64,000 nucleotides of DNA from Spelaeicoccus albus (GCF_013409065.1 NZ_JACBZP010000001.1:2418001-2482000), one strand, 5' to 3'. Shown: positions 47,746-56,802, numbered from the stretch's first letter. The notes: a model not told the origin generated them from the letters alone. Made by a program: numbers and translations.

Positions 47746-47796
47746 CGAGCCCGGGATTGACGAGCAGGGACTCGCGGGAACCAACTTCGCCGGGCG

Positions 47797-48405
47797 TCAG
47801 CCCCGGTTCCACAGCGTGTGCCAGGTGACGCCGAGGTCGAGGAACAACTGGCGCAGCAGCGGCAGGCTCAGGCCGAGGACGCCGTGATGGTCGCCGTCGA
47901 TCCCGGTCACGTACGGCCCGCCCAAGCCGTCGATCGTCAGCGCCCCCGCGACTTCGAGCGGCTCGCCGGTGGCGATATACGCGTCGATCTCGTCATCGGA
48001 CACGTCCGCAATGCGTACCGTGGTGGCCGACACGGCGCCGACCGCGCCGGATCCGCCGATCAGCCAATGTCCGCTGTACAGCACAGCCTCGCGTCCTCGC
48101 ATGAGATCCCACTGGCGCCGTGCGGCTTCGGGCGTGTGCGGCTTGCCGTAGGGAACGCCGTCGATGTCCAGCACGGAATCGCAACCGAGTACGAACCGGT
48201 CGGAAGCCGTCCGGCATCGCGCGCCGACCTCTTCGGCCTTCGTCCGGGCAAGCAGCTCCGCCACGGCCCGGCTGCCGAGCGCACCGGCTGTCGCCGTCAC
48301 CGCCGGTTCATCGACGTTCGACACGACGACCTCCGGGGTAATTCCGGCGCGTTCCAGGATGGCGCGTCGGGACGGGGACTGCGAGGCGAGAACTATCGTG
48401 GGCAT
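47797..48405 (-). CDS. maf: Maf family nucleoside triphosphate pyrophosphatase
   Basis: The product has 202 residues. The Maf signature LASQSPSRRAIL at the N-terminus, VSNVDEPAV, a KAEEV helix and FVLGCDSVLDIDG with the catalytic Asp fit the family. GLGGPYVTGIDGDHHGVLGLSLPLLR ends the domain. It hydrolyses non-canonical or canonical dTTP/UTP-type nucleotides and has been linked to division arrest. In mycobacteria maf lies near accA3, and the same proximity is seen here. It follows the minus-strand hydrolase by ten bases and may share its transcript. Confidence 0.92.
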   Translation of the reverse strand: MPTIVLASQSPSRRAILERAGITPEVVVSNVDEPAVTATAGALGSRAVAELLARTKAEEVGARCRTASDRFVLGCDSVLDIDGVPYGKPHTPEAARRQWDLMRGREAVLYSGHWLIGGSGAVGAVSATTVRIADVSDDEIDAYIATGEPLEVAGALTIDGLGGPYVTGIDGDHHGVLGLSLPLLRQLFLDLGVTWHTLWNRG

Positions 48406-48415
48406 GCGCGTTAGC

Positions 48416-49453
48416 TTAATCGTCCGGGACGTAAGCGCGCAGCCAGCGGGTGATCTCGGCCGCGGCCCGGTCGCGGACCGTGCGCTCGGACAGGAACACG
48501 TCGTGCAGTGCGCCGGGCAACCGGACGACGGTGACGACCGGCCCGATCGACATGCTGCGCCGGGCGACCAGGTCGACGTTCAAGACCGAATCGGCGTGCA
48601 TCATGTCGTCGGACCAGCGGGCACCCAGCGCGCTGCGTGCCGACAACAGCACGAGGACCGGCACCGTGACGCCCAGGCCCTCGGAAACGCGCCGGTGGCC
48701 TGCGAAGATGGCACCGAGCCAGGCGGGCTGGATGGGGAAGGCACGTTCGGGCCGCCAGTGCGGATCGTAGGTCCATTCGCCGTCGAACTCGGCCGACGTG
48801 CTGCGCGAGTAGAAGCCGAAATCGATTTGCGGAATGGGTCGCGGCGTCCGTCGTCTGGCTCCGAGAGTGACGAGCGGTGTGATGGCTTTGCGCACTGCCG
48901 CCGACGCTTGGAACTCCAGCCACGGACTGTTCAGCACGAGCGCCGAGGCGACCCCCGGATGCCGATGCGCCCACAAAGCGGCAGTGAGGCCCCCGGTGGA
49001 ATGGCCCATCACGATCAACCGGCGTCCGCGGCGCCGGCCGATCACTTCCAACGCCGCATCGAACTCGGCGTCGTACAGCGTCAGATCGGTCACGTACCCG
49101 GGGATATCGCCGGGCCGCAGGCTGCGGCCGTACCGCCGCAGATCGACGGCAAAGAACCGCCCACCGAGCCGGTGCCAGTATTCGGCGACGTGACGTTGGA
49201 AGAAGTAGTCGGACCATCCGTGCACGTACAACACGTCGAATCCATCGCGGCCGGGACCGGCATCGACCGCGGACGAGGAATCCGGCGGCCCGTCCGGTCC
49301 GGGCGGGCCGCCGGGAGAATACGCGACGAGCGTGGCTTCGGCTTTGCCGAGCGAGTCGTCCGGAACCGGAAGTGCTCTGGCAAAAAACCCCTCGCCCAGA
49401 ACGTCCGGCGTCCAGCCGTCCCCGATTCGCTCGCCTCGGGCCCGGTCGCTCAT
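48416..49453 (-). CDS. Alpha/beta hydrolase (lysophospholipase-like)
   Basis: The product has 345 residues from the ATG at 49451-49453, chosen for the purine-rich GGTGGGG upstream; an ATG at 49502-49504 would add 17 residues. Motifs are VLYVHGWSDYFFQRHVAEYW, FFAVDLRRYGRSLRPG, nucleophile elbow VMGHSTGGLTAALWAHRHP, an acid region VLLSARSALGARWSDDMMHADSVLN and the catalytic His in RLPGALHDVFLSERTVRD. All triad members are present, in contrast to the damaged hydrolase at 6.4 kb. The substrate is unknown; monoglyceride lipase or lysophospholipase activity is possible. Confidence 0.82.
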   Translation of the reverse strand: MSDRARGERIGDGWTPDVLGEGFFARALPVPDDSLGKAEATLVAYSPGGPPGPDGPPDSSSAVDAGPGRDGFDVLYVHGWSDYFFQRHVAEYWHRLGGRFFAVDLRRYGRSLRPGDIPGYVTDLTLYDAEFDAALEVIGRRRGRRLIVMGHSTGGLTAALWAHRHPGVASALVLNSPWLEFQASAAVRKAITPLVTLGARRRTPRPIPQIDFGFYSRSTSAEFDGEWTYDPHWRPERAFPIQPAWLGAIFAGHRRVSEGLGVTVPVLVLLSARSALGARWSDDMMHADSVLNVDLVARRSMSIGPVVTVVRLPGALHDVFLSERTVRDRAAAEITRWLRAYVPDD

Positions 49454-49585
49454 CACCCCACCGTACCCAGTCGCCGGGTCGCCGACTACTCGTCTTTGCG
49501 GCATCCGCTACGCGACGGCCGCGATAGCCATGGCTTTCCGGGTGCGCGCATCTCACCGTGAAGGTACGGCGTGGGGAGAGCGAAA

Positions 49586-50944
49586 ATGCCAACAACTATC
49601 AAGCGCAACAGCGCCGGTGCCGAATCGAACGATCTGGGCGCCGGAGCCGTGTACCGCAACGAACCCGAATTCGCCGCCGCCGTGGCCGGCTTCAACACTG
49701 CCGCATCGATGCAGCCCGACGTGGTCGTCCCGGTGTGGTCGACCGGGGACATCCGGCGCGTGGTCGAATACGCCGCGGGCATCGGGGCGCCGGTGACCGT
49801 GCAGGCGACCGGACACGGCTACACGTACCCCGTCTCGTCCGGAATACTGATTGACACGTCGGGTATGCGCGGCGTGGACATCGACGTTCAAGCGGGCACC
49901 GCGACGGTGCAGGCCGGAGCCCGCTGGTCCGACGTGCACGCCGCGGCCGGGCGACACGGGCTCGCCGGACTCGTCGGGTCGTCGTCGGACATCGGCGTCG
50001 TCGGATTCTGCCTGGGCGGGGGCTTTCCCATTCTCGGCCGCACGTACGGATTCGCCTCCGACCGGATTCTGGCCGCCGAGCTCGTCACCGGCGACGGCGT
50101 TCTGCATCACGTCGATTCCCGCGAACCCGAGCTGCTGTGGGCATTGCAAGGCGGCAAAGCGAACGTCGGCATTGTCGCGTCCCTGACCATCGAGCTGGTG
50201 CATTTGCACCGTGTCTTTGGCGGCGGCATCTTCTTCCCGGGCGAGAGCGCGGCCGCCGTCGTCCACGAATTCGCTCGATGGGCGCCGACCCTGCCGGTTG
50301 AAGCCGGAACCTCCATAGCGTTGCTCCGACTGCCGGCCGATCCGAGCATCCCCGAACCGCTGCGCGGGCAGTTCGTCGTGCACCTGAGGTTCGCCTTCAC
50401 CGGGCCGGCCGAGGACGGCGACGAGCTTGTCGCCCCGATGCGCGCCGTCAGTCCTGCCATTTTCGACCAGGTCGGCGACATGCCCTACGCCGATATCGAT
50501 GCGGTTCACTCCGATCCGCGCGATGCGATGCCGTATACGGAAGGCGGCGTATTGCTCGGCGCGTTCCCCGAGGAAGCGGCCACCGCGTTGATCGAAGCGG
50601 CGGGCCCCGACTCGGACGCGACGCTGCCTCTCGTCGAAGTGCGGCTGATGGGCGGTGCCTATGGGGTCGGAACCGGTGCCGTGAACGGCCGCGGCTCCGA
50701 ATTCTTCGCATCGGTAGTCGCGCTCATCGGCGGAACGCAACTGCCCGAGGCAAGGGACGAGATCGACAGGATCATCGGAGCCCTCCGGCCGTGGGCCACC
50801 GGCAGCGCCGTCAATTTGAACGGACCCGCGGCCACCCGATCGGAAAGCGCTGCGCTGTGGTCGCCGGACACCGTCCGTCGGCTGAGCGAGTTGCGCAGGG
50901 TCCACGACCCTGCCGGCATCATCCGCGCAGGTCACACGGTGTAA
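49586..50944 (+). CDS. FAD-linked oxidase (berberine-bridge-enzyme-like)
   Basis: The product has 452 residues from the ATG at 49586 with GGGGAGAG upstream. The PCMH-type FAD domain (about 40-215) has VQATGHGYTYPVSSGILIDTSGM with the His that usually carries FAD covalently, and GSSSDIGVVGFCLGGGFPILGR. The Cys of bicovalent BBE enzymes (GTC before the glycine loop) is Ser here, so single covalent attachment is expected. The C-terminal BBE segment is HDPAGIIRAGHTV. It probably oxidises a sugar or other alcohol to a lactone or carbonyl. There is no signal peptide. It stands alone between divergent and terminator-like sequences. Confidence 0.82.
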   Translation: MPTTIKRNSAGAESNDLGAGAVYRNEPEFAAAVAGFNTAASMQPDVVVPVWSTGDIRRVVEYAAGIGAPVTVQATGHGYTYPVSSGILIDTSGMRGVDIDVQAGTATVQAGARWSDVHAAAGRHGLAGLVGSSSDIGVVGFCLGGGFPILGRTYGFASDRILAAELVTGDGVLHHVDSREPELLWALQGGKANVGIVASLTIELVHLHRVFGGGIFFPGESAAAVVHEFARWAPTLPVEAGTSIALLRLPADPSIPEPLRGQFVVHLRFAFTGPAEDGDELVAPMRAVSPAIFDQVGDMPYADIDAVHSDPRDAMPYTEGGVLLGAFPEEAATALIEAAGPDSDATLPLVEVRLMGGAYGVGTGAVNGRGSEFFASVVALIGGTQLPEARDEIDRIIGALRPWATGSAVNLNGPAATRSESAALWSPDTVRRLSELRRVHDPAGIIRAGHTV

Positions 50945-50967
50945 ATCCGAGGCCGCGGGCCCCGGTG

Positions 50968-50995
50968 CCGGCGCGCGCCCCGCGCGGCGCGCCGG
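50968..50995. terminator. GC hairpin after the FAD oxidase gene
   Basis: Arms CCGGCGCGC at 50968-50976 and GCGCGCCGG at 50987-50995 enclose a ten-base GC-rich loop, 24 bases after the stop. There is no T-run, so it would be a weak intrinsic or an mRNA-end-protecting structure. TACACT at 51020-51025 downstream could be a -10 element for the AI-2E gene. Confidence 0.4.
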
Positions 50996-51032
50996 GCCCG
51001 AACACGGGCGCCCGGTCAGTACACTGGGGCAG

Positions 51033-52436
51033 ATGAACTCCAAAGAGCGCTCGCGCGGTAAATTGCGGGCCACTTGGTCGCGATTGACCGCCCGCACCGA
51101 CGAATCCCGCCCGGACCGCTCCGGCGGGGTTTCGGCCGCCAGGGCCGATTCACGCCGGGTCCCGGCGGCCGGCCCACCCGACGAACGCATGGGCGAAGCG
51201 CCATACGTGCCGTACGGCCTGCGACTGATGGGTGCATGGGGTTGGCGACTCATCGTGCTGGTGGCCGCCGCCGCCTTGCTGATCACGGGGCTCAGCTACG
51301 TCACGGACATTTTCATTCCGCTGCTGATCTCCCTGCTGTTCGCTGCGCTGCTGAGCCCCATGGTCGACTTCCTGCAACGACACGGCTGGAAGCGCGGGCT
51401 GGCGACCGGGGCCGTCTTCGTCGGCGCAATAGTGATCGTGGCGGGGTTGTTGACGCTCGCCGGGCAGCAGATAGTCACGGGCTTTTCGGCCCTGAGCGAC
51501 CAGGCGATCGCCGGTTACAAGTCGGTTGTTCAATGGCTGCAATCGGGACCGTTCGGGCTGAGCACCGACCAATTGGCCAACGTGATGAACAATGTCGTCG
51601 ACCAGGGCGAGAAGGCGTTCAAGTCCAACTCGAACGAGATCATCGGCGGGGCGCTCAGCGCCACCAGCACCGCGGGCCACATCCTTGCCGGCGGCGCCAT
51701 CACCTTGTTCGCCACGTTCTTCTTCCTGCTTGACGGTCGCCGGATCACCCGGTGGCTGCTGCGAATGCTGCCGGCTCGGGCCCAGCAACGCGCGACCGGC
51801 GCCTCCTTGCGCGGCTGGATCACGCTCGTGCACTACGTGCGCATCCAGATCGCCGTCGCATTTACCGACGCCGTCGGTATCTCGATCGGTGCGGCAATCC
51901 TCGGCGTGCCGCTCGTGGTGCCGTTGGGCATTCTGGTGTTCATCGGTTCCTTCATTCCGCTGGTCGGCGCCATTGTCACGGGCATCGTGGCGGTACTCAT
52001 CGCCTTGGTCGCCAAGGGATGGGTCATTGCGTTGATCATGCTGGCGGTCGTCGTGGCGGTTCAGCAGCTCGAAAGCCACGGACTGCAGCCGTTCATGATG
52101 GGCAAGGCCGTCTCGGTGCACCCGTTGGGCGTCGTCATCGCCGTCGCGGCCGGCAGCTTCCTGCTCGGCATAGTCGGCGCGCTGTTCGCCGTACCGTTCG
52201 TGGCCGTGGCCAACTCGTTCATCTCCTATCTGGTCGGCAAGGATCCGTTCCCGGACAAGCAGCTCGATTCGGGGAAGGACGTTCCGGCCGACGAAACGCC
52301 CGTCGCGGACGTCGGCAAGCCGGTCGCCGCTCGGCGCGGCAGCACGGACGAACCGCCCGGCGAGACGGCGGACGAACCGGCCGGCGAGACGGCGGACGAA
52401 CCGGCCGGCGAGGGCACGCAGCACCACGATGGTTGA
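51033..52436 (+). CDS. AI-2E family transporter (DUF20 permease)
   Basis: The product has 467 residues. After a basic 60-residue N-terminal tail, membrane segments pair at about 70-105 (RLIVLVAAAALLITGL, FIPLLISLLFAALLSPMVDFL) and 125-145. A soluble loop is followed by a C-terminal group at about 215-400 with PLVVPLGILVFIGSFIPLVGAIVTGIVAVLIAL and QQLESHGLQPFMMGKAVSVHPLGVVIAVAAGS, the family signature. Members export small molecules or exchange cations for protons; autoinducer-2 export is not implied. The C-terminus carries three tandem DEPxGETA-like octads. It overlaps ilvA by eight bases. Confidence 0.88.
   Translation: MNSKERSRGKLRATWSRLTARTDESRPDRSGGVSAARADSRRVPAAGPPDERMGEAPYVPYGLRLMGAWGWRLIVLVAAAALLITGLSYVTDIFIPLLISLLFAALLSPMVDFLQRHGWKRGLATGAVFVGAIVIVAGLLTLAGQQIVTGFSALSDQAIAGYKSVVQWLQSGPFGLSTDQLANVMNNVVDQGEKAFKSNSNEIIGGALSATSTAGHILAGGAITLFATFFFLLDGRRITRWLLRMLPARAQQRATGASLRGWITLVHYVRIQIAVAFTDAVGISIGAAILGVPLVVPLGILVFIGSFIPLVGAIVTGIVAVLIALVAKGWVIALIMLAVVVAVQQLESHGLQPFMMGKAVSVHPLGVVIAVAAGSFLLGIVGALFAVPFVAVANSFISYLVGKDPFPDKQLDSGKDVPADETPVADVGKPVAARRGSTDEPPGETADEPAGETADEPAGEGTQHHDG
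52347..52418 (+). repeat. Three tandem 24-bp repeats at the 3' end of the AI-2E transporter gene
   Basis: Copies at 52347-52370, 52371-52394 and 52395-52418 differ by a few bases and encode octads starting DEP. They keep the frame, so slippage would change only the length of the acidic cytoplasmic tail. Confidence 0.9.
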
Positions 52437-53682
52437 CCTTTCCGACATTAGGGACGCCGCGGCCCGGTTGCAGGGCACTATCGCCGCCACGCCGCTGGAA
52501 CGCTCCAGGGCGTTGTCGGGCGGTCCTGTCGGCAGCGTGTATTTGAAATGCGAGAACCTCCAACGCACCGGTTCGTTCAAAATCCGCGGCGCCCTGAACC
52601 GCATCTCGCGGCTGAGCGACTCCGAACGCGGAGCCGGAGTCGTTGCGGCGTCCGCCGGCAACCATGCGCAAGGAGTGGCGCTCGCGTCGGCGCTGGAAGG
52701 CACGGCGGCGACAATCTTCATGCCTGAGGGCGCGGCGTTGCCGAAGATCGCTGCAACCGAGAGCTACGGAGCCGAAGTCAAGATCGCCGGCTCCAATGTC
52801 GATGAGGCGATGGCCGCAGCGAAAGACTTCGCCGACACGACGTCCGCCATGCTGATCCCGCCGTTCGACAACCACGACATAGTGGCGGGCCAGGGCACTG
52901 TCGGCCTCGAGATCCTCGATCAGCTGCCGACGACTTCGACAATAGTGGTGAGTCTGGGCGGAGGCGGATTGCTTGCCGGAATCGCCTGCGCCGTGAAATC
53001 GCTTGCCGCCGAACACGGCAGGACCATCCGCGTGGTCGGCGTCCAGGCCGAAGCGGCAGCGGCCTGGCCGGCGTCCCTGGAAACCGGGCGGCCCGTCGCG
53101 CTGGCCGGCATGGACACCATGGCCGACGGAATTGCCGTCGGCCGCCCGGGCGATATCCCGTTCGAGCTGATCCGCAGGCTTGTCGACGACGTGGTGACGG
53201 TCAGCGAGGAAGCGCTGTCCTCGGCGTTGCTGCTGTTGCATGAGCGGGCCAAGTTGACGGTCGAGCCGGCAGGAGCGGCAGCCGCGGCCGCCGTGATGGA
53301 ACGCCCGCGGGACGTGGCGGGCTCGAACGGCTCGGCGGGCGGGGACACGGTAGCGGTCGTCTCCGGCGGAAACATCGACCCGCTGCTCATGCTGCGCTTG
53401 CTGCGCCACGGGCTTTCGGCGGCCGGCCGCTATTTGCATCTGACCGTGCGAATCCCCGACCACCCGGGCGCTTTGGCCGGATTACTCGAGGTGCTGGCCG
53501 CCCACGACACGAATATTTTGGAGATCTCGCATGTGCGTACCGGACGTCGTCTGGGTGCCCACGAAGTGTCGGTCGACCTGCAAGTAGAAACCCGCGGCGC
53601 CGATCATTGCCGCACTGTCATTGCGGCGATCGGCGCCGCGGGTTACGCGGTGCACGTGGAAGAAGGCGACCGGGAGGTTTAG
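52429..53682 (+). CDS. ilvA: Threonine ammonia-lyase (threonine dehydratase)
   Basis: The product has 417 residues. The PLP Lys is K51 in RTGSFKIRGAL, ASAGNHAQGVALA and the phosphate-binding glycine loop SLGGGGLLAGIA are present. A C-terminal ACT-like domain (about 335-412: RIPDHPGALAGLLEVLAAHDTNILEISHVR) shows the about 410-residue single-ACT architecture often called catabolic or TdcB-like, rather than the two-ACT biosynthetic IlvA. It deaminates threonine to 2-oxobutyrate for isoleucine synthesis or catabolism. The ATG lies within the end of the transporter gene. It is convergent with greA, stops overlapping by four bases. Confidence 0.92.
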   Translation: MVDLSDIRDAAARLQGTIAATPLERSRALSGGPVGSVYLKCENLQRTGSFKIRGALNRISRLSDSERGAGVVAASAGNHAQGVALASALEGTAATIFMPEGAALPKIAATESYGAEVKIAGSNVDEAMAAAKDFADTTSAMLIPPFDNHDIVAGQGTVGLEILDQLPTTSTIVVSLGGGGLLAGIACAVKSLAAEHGRTIRVVGVQAEAAAAWPASLETGRPVALAGMDTMADGIAVGRPGDIPFELIRRLVDDVVTVSEEALSSALLLLHERAKLTVEPAGAAAAAAVMERPRDVAGSNGSAGGDTVAVVSGGNIDPLLMLRLLRHGLSAAGRYLHLTVRIPDHPGALAGLLEVLAAHDTNILEISHVRTGRRLGAHEVSVDLQVETRGADHCRTVIAAIGAAGYAVHVEEGDREV

Positions 53683-54170
53683 TCCTCGTACGGTTTCGCT
53701 TCGACGATTTCAACGGGAATGTCCTTGCCGTTGGGCGCGCGATACTTGGTCGATTTACCCGATTTCAGGCCGTTCACCGCTTCACCGAGCGGCGACTTCT
53801 CGCTGAACACGTCGAGCTCGGAATCTCCGGCCAGTTCACGGTTTCCGAGGAGGAACGTCATCTTGTTGCCGTTGACCTTGGCCGTCACCACCATGCCGGG
53901 CTCCACGACCCCGTCGTCCGCCGGAGAAGCACCGACCTGGGCATGGCGCAAGAGGGTTTCCAACTGACGCACGCGAGCCTCACGCTTGCCTTGCTCCTCG
54001 CGGGCCGCGTGGTATCCGCCGTTCTCCTTCAGATCGCCCTCTTCACGGGCCGCCTCGATCTTCTTGGCGATCTCCATGCGTCCCTCGCCGGTGAGATATT
54101 CGTGCTCGGCCTGCAGACGGTCGTAGGCTTCCTGGCTCAACCAGGTGACTTCGCTTTGTGCCTCGGTCAT
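53679..54170 (-). CDS. greA: Transcription elongation factor GreA
   Basis: The product has 163 residues. The N-terminal coiled coil (about 10-80) has VTWLSQEAYDRLQAEHEYLTGEGRMEIAKKIEAAREEGDLKENGGYHAAREEQGKREARVRQLE with the acidic DLKEN tip that enters the RNA polymerase secondary channel. The C-terminal FKBP-like domain ends SPLGEAVNGLKSGKSTKYRAPNGKDIPVEIVEAKPYED. It rescues backtracked polymerase by transcript cleavage. An AGGAG site precedes the ATG. A terminator separates it from the DUF4307 gene. Confidence 0.97.
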   Translation of the reverse strand: MTEAQSEVTWLSQEAYDRLQAEHEYLTGEGRMEIAKKIEAAREEGDLKENGGYHAAREEQGKREARVRQLETLLRHAQVGASPADDGVVEPGMVVTAKVNGNKMTFLLGNRELAGDSELDVFSEKSPLGEAVNGLKSGKSTKYRAPNGKDIPVEIVEAKPYED

Positions 54171-54209
54171 CGGGATACTCCTTGAACAAGAGATTGCTGC
54201 AAATGAAAG

Positions 54210-54233
54210 CCCCGGGCCACGGCCGGCCCGGGG
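54210..54233 (-). terminator. Terminator hairpin between DUF4307 gene and greA
   Basis: Arms CCCCGGGCC (54210-54218) and GGCCCGGGG (54225-54233) enclose a six-base loop. On the minus strand the stem is followed by CTTTCATTT, an imperfect T-run. This fits intrinsic termination of the DUF4307 transcript 88 bases after its stop and 40 bases before the greA start. Confidence 0.65.
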
Positions 54234-54320
54234 TTATTAGCTGAACTATGACCATAACAAGCTTAGTCGGTAAACCCAAAGACCAAGAAGGCTCCGTTAC
54301 CGATTTGTGGCCGTGAGGGC

Positions 54321-54746
54321 CTATTTGTCGCCGCCGTCGCCGAACCAGCATTTGTCGATCCCGCCGTTGACGGCCAACTGAGTTGTTCGGACAGTCTCGT
54401 TGAATACGGCCGGCCGGCTGGGGTCGCGGTCCGGATCCGGCGGCACGCTGACTTCCAGATAACCCACGACACCGTATTCGCTGTTCAGTGCTTGGATCGC
54501 GCAATGGACTGTGCGATCGGTGTCCGGCAGCACGGATACCGAGACGTTCGTCTTCGAGGCATCGACAACCGTGAACGACAGGTCCTTGCTGACCGGCGAC
54601 GCATCCCGCCCGTCCAGGGTCAGCCAGCCGATGAACACGACGCCCAAGGCGAAAACGGCTATCACGATTGCCGTCCCCCACGGGAATCCGCTTCTCCGTC
54701 GCACGCCGTAGCGGTCGGAGAGATCGGCTGACGCCGGGGTGCTCAC
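54321..54746 (-). CDS. DUF4307 domain-containing membrane protein
   Basis: The product has 141 residues. Residues 1-22 are cytoplasmic, a membrane segment lies at about 23-43 (WGTAIVIAVFALGVVFIGWLTL), and the rest is an extracytoplasmic beta-domain with FTVVDASKTNVSVSVLPDTDRTVHCAIQALNSEYGVVGYLEVSVPP. The family (recalled as Rv1081c) lies between greA and mca in actinobacteria, as here. Function is unknown. It is divergent from mca. Confidence 0.85.
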   Translation of the reverse strand: MSTPASADLSDRYGVRRRSGFPWGTAIVIAVFALGVVFIGWLTLDGRDASPVSKDLSFTVVDASKTNVSVSVLPDTDRTVHCAIQALNSEYGVVGYLEVSVPPDPDRDPSRPAVFNETVRTTQLAVNGGIDKCWFGDGGDK

Positions 54747-54883
54747 GTGCTGCTCCTCGTGGACAATATGATGGGAGAAGGCTCCAATCCGGACGACGGA
54801 AGCGGAGCAACTGACGATTCCTACGATACCGGCCCGCGACGAGCGGGTTCGCAGCGCATGAACACCGAGTGGCTGCGGGAGAG

Positions 54884-55816
54884 ATGGACGACGTGAAATA
54901 CGACGGTATGCGGCTGATGGCCGTGCACGCCCACCCGGACGACGAGTCCTCGAAGGGGGCGGCCACGATGGCCAAATACGCGGCCGAGGGTGCTGAGGTA
55001 CTCGTGGTCACGTGCACCGGCGGGGAAGCCGGCGATATTCTCAATCCGGCAATGAAACTCAGCCCCATGGCCGGACGCGACATTGCGGGGCTTCGGCGGA
55101 TGGAAATGGCCCACGCGGCGGAGATCCTCGGCGTCGAACACCTGTGGCTCGGCTATGTCGATTCCGGGCTGCCGGAGGGCGATCCCAAGCCCGATCTTCC
55201 GCCGGGCAGTTTTGCACTTGTCCCGCCGCATATCGCCGCGACCCCGCTGGTCACGGTGTTGCGCGACTTCCGTCCGCACGTGGTCACCACGTACGACGAG
55301 AACGGCGGGTATCCGCACCCCGACCACATCATGACGCACACCGTCACGATGGCGGCACTCAGCGCTGCCGCCGACCCGACGGTGAACCCGGAACTGGGCG
55401 ATCCATGGCAGGTCAAGAAGGTGTACTACAACCAGGACTTCCACTTGCGAAAGTGGACAGCCATCCACGAAGGCCTACTGGCTCGCGGTGAAAAGTCTCC
55501 GCTGGGCGAGATGATCGAGCATATGCAATCGCGGGCCGGCGCCGACGAGCGTCTGCACCGCGCCGTCACGACATCGGTGCCGTGCGCCGACTATTTCGAG
55601 ACCCGCGAGCGTGCGCTTTTGGCGCATACTACTCAAATTGACCCGGACGGCGGGTTCTTCCGGATTTCGCGCCAGCTCCAGGCCGAGCTGTGGCCCACCG
55701 AGGAGTTCGAACTGGCCGTCGACTTCACGTCGCGCCCGCCGCTGGACGGCAATACCGACGAACTCGAGTCCGACTTGTTCGCCGGCATCGTCGACGTCGG
55801 AAGCGTGCAATCGTGA
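54884..55816 (+). CDS. mca: Mycothiol S-conjugate amidase
   Basis: The product has 310 residues from the ATG at 54884 (GGGAGAG before it). The zinc site is AHPDDESSKG (H17, D20 and the catalytic Asp) plus YPHPDHIMTH. CTGGEAGDILNPAM and the length match Mca rather than MshB. Mca cleaves mycothiol conjugates of toxins into a mercapturate and GlcN-inositol, a detoxification step in mycothiol-producing actinobacteria. This supports mycothiol as the organism's thiol. TACGAT at 54822-54827 is a possible -10 element. The stop overlaps the next start (GTGA). Confidence 0.95.
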   Translation: MDDVKYDGMRLMAVHAHPDDESSKGAATMAKYAAEGAEVLVVTCTGGEAGDILNPAMKLSPMAGRDIAGLRRMEMAHAAEILGVEHLWLGYVDSGLPEGDPKPDLPPGSFALVPPHIAATPLVTVLRDFRPHVVTTYDENGGYPHPDHIMTHTVTMAALSAAADPTVNPELGDPWQVKKVYYNQDFHLRKWTAIHEGLLARGEKSPLGEMIEHMQSRAGADERLHRAVTTSVPCADYFETRERALLAHTTQIDPDGGFFRISRQLQAELWPTEEFELAVDFTSRPPLDGNTDELESDLFAGIVDVGSVQS

Positions 55817-56106
55817 GCGTGAACGGCCTCTTGCTGATGGCGGCCTCCACGCCGAGTCCCATCCCGAGCGACAAGGTGCCCGATGCCTCCAAAGTCTCGC
55901 CGGGGCTGCCCGGGTTCATCATGATCTTCTTGCTGGCGGTCGCCGTGATCCTGCTGGCCACTTCAATGAACAGGCGGATCCGGCGGGTCAAATTGCGCGG
56001 GGAGCAAATGGAGGCCTCCGAGCGCGCCGCCGACGAGAACGAGCCCGACGACGGTGACACCGACAACCGATCCGATGCGGGGCCGGACGACGGCCGTCAC
56101 CCCTAA
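55813..56106 (+). CDS. Small single-pass membrane protein downstream of mca
   Basis: The product has 97 residues from the GTG at 55813, overlapping the mca stop. A short extracytoplasmic N-terminus (about 1-28) is followed by one membrane helix at about 33-52 (GFIMIFLLAVAVILLATSM), a basic stop-transfer MNRRIRRVKLRGEQ and an acidic disordered tail rich in D, E and N. A small membrane protein occupies this place in many actinobacteria. Function is unknown; membrane tethering linked to Mca is only a guess. Confidence 0.7.
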   Translation: MSVNGLLLMAASTPSPIPSDKVPDASKVSPGLPGFIMIFLLAVAVILLATSMNRRIRRVKLRGEQMEASERAADENEPDDGDTDNRSDAGPDDGRHP

Positions 56107-56136
56107 GACGTCGACGAGGACGTGACGGCACACGGG

Positions 56137-56802
56137 TTAGACGGCTGCAACGAGGATTCCCGCATACTGAGTCAAGAATCCGGCGATGGTGAGCGAGTGG
56201 AACACCTCGTGAAACCCGAAGTACCGCGGCGCCGGATCGGGCCGTTTGAAGCCGTACACGATGGCGCCGAGGACGTAACAAGCTCCGCCGGCCAGCAAGA
56301 GTGCCCCGGCCGCGGGCGAGGCGCGGAAGAACGCCGGTAGATACCCGATGCCGGCTACCGCCATTCCCACGTAAACAGGCACGTACAGCCAGCGCGGCGC
56401 GCCAACCCAAAAAATGCGGAACGCGATTCCCGCGGCCGCCGCCGACCAAATGATTGTCAACAGGATTTCGGCGCTTCCGGTCGGAAGCAAGAGCAGCGCG
56501 ACGGGCGTGTACGTGCCGGCGATGATCAAGAAGATGTTCGAGTGATCCCAGCGGCGCATCCAGACGGCCACCCGTCCGGACCAGGTACCGCGGTGGTACA
56601 CGGCCGATGTGCCGAACAACAGCGCGGCAGTCACGGTGAAGATCACCGAAGCGATCCTGCTGGGCAGGGTCGGGGCGATCACTATCAGCACGATGCCCAC
56701 GGCAACCGCGACCGGGAACATCGCGGCGTGCAGCCAGCCGCGCAGTTTCGGCTTCGCCGGCCGCACTGTACCGCCCGAACCGGAGAAGGTATCGGCCTGC
56801 AT
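56137..56802 (-). CDS. trhA: Hemolysin III family membrane protein TrhA
   Basis: The product has 221 residues with seven membrane segments. PAQR/hemolysin III metal-site residues are visible: the Ser-His pair SAVYHRG near 68, D of WDHSNIFLIIAGTYTP and a C-terminal HEVFHSLTIAGFL. Bacillus and E. coli TrhA set membrane fluidity. The name hemolysin is historical. It is recalled as Rv1085c in M. tuberculosis, again beside the cis-prenyl transferase. It is divergent from uppS across 93 bases. Confidence 0.92.
   Translation of the reverse strand: MQADTFSGSGGTVRPAKPKLRGWLHAAMFPVAVAVGIVLIVIAPTLPSRIASVIFTVTAALLFGTSAVYHRGTWSGRVAVWMRRWDHSNIFLIIAGTYTPVALLLLPTGSAEILLTIIWSAAAAGIAFRIFWVGAPRWLYVPVYVGMAVAGIGYLPAFFRASPAAGALLLAGGACYVLGAIVYGFKRPDPAPRYFGFHEVFHSLTIAGFLTQYAGILVAAV

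Noticed and set aside
49553-51286. Long minus-strand frame across the FAD oxidase and AI-2E start
   Set aside because: It spans two genes and a hairpin and has no domain; it is the shadow of third-position GC bias.
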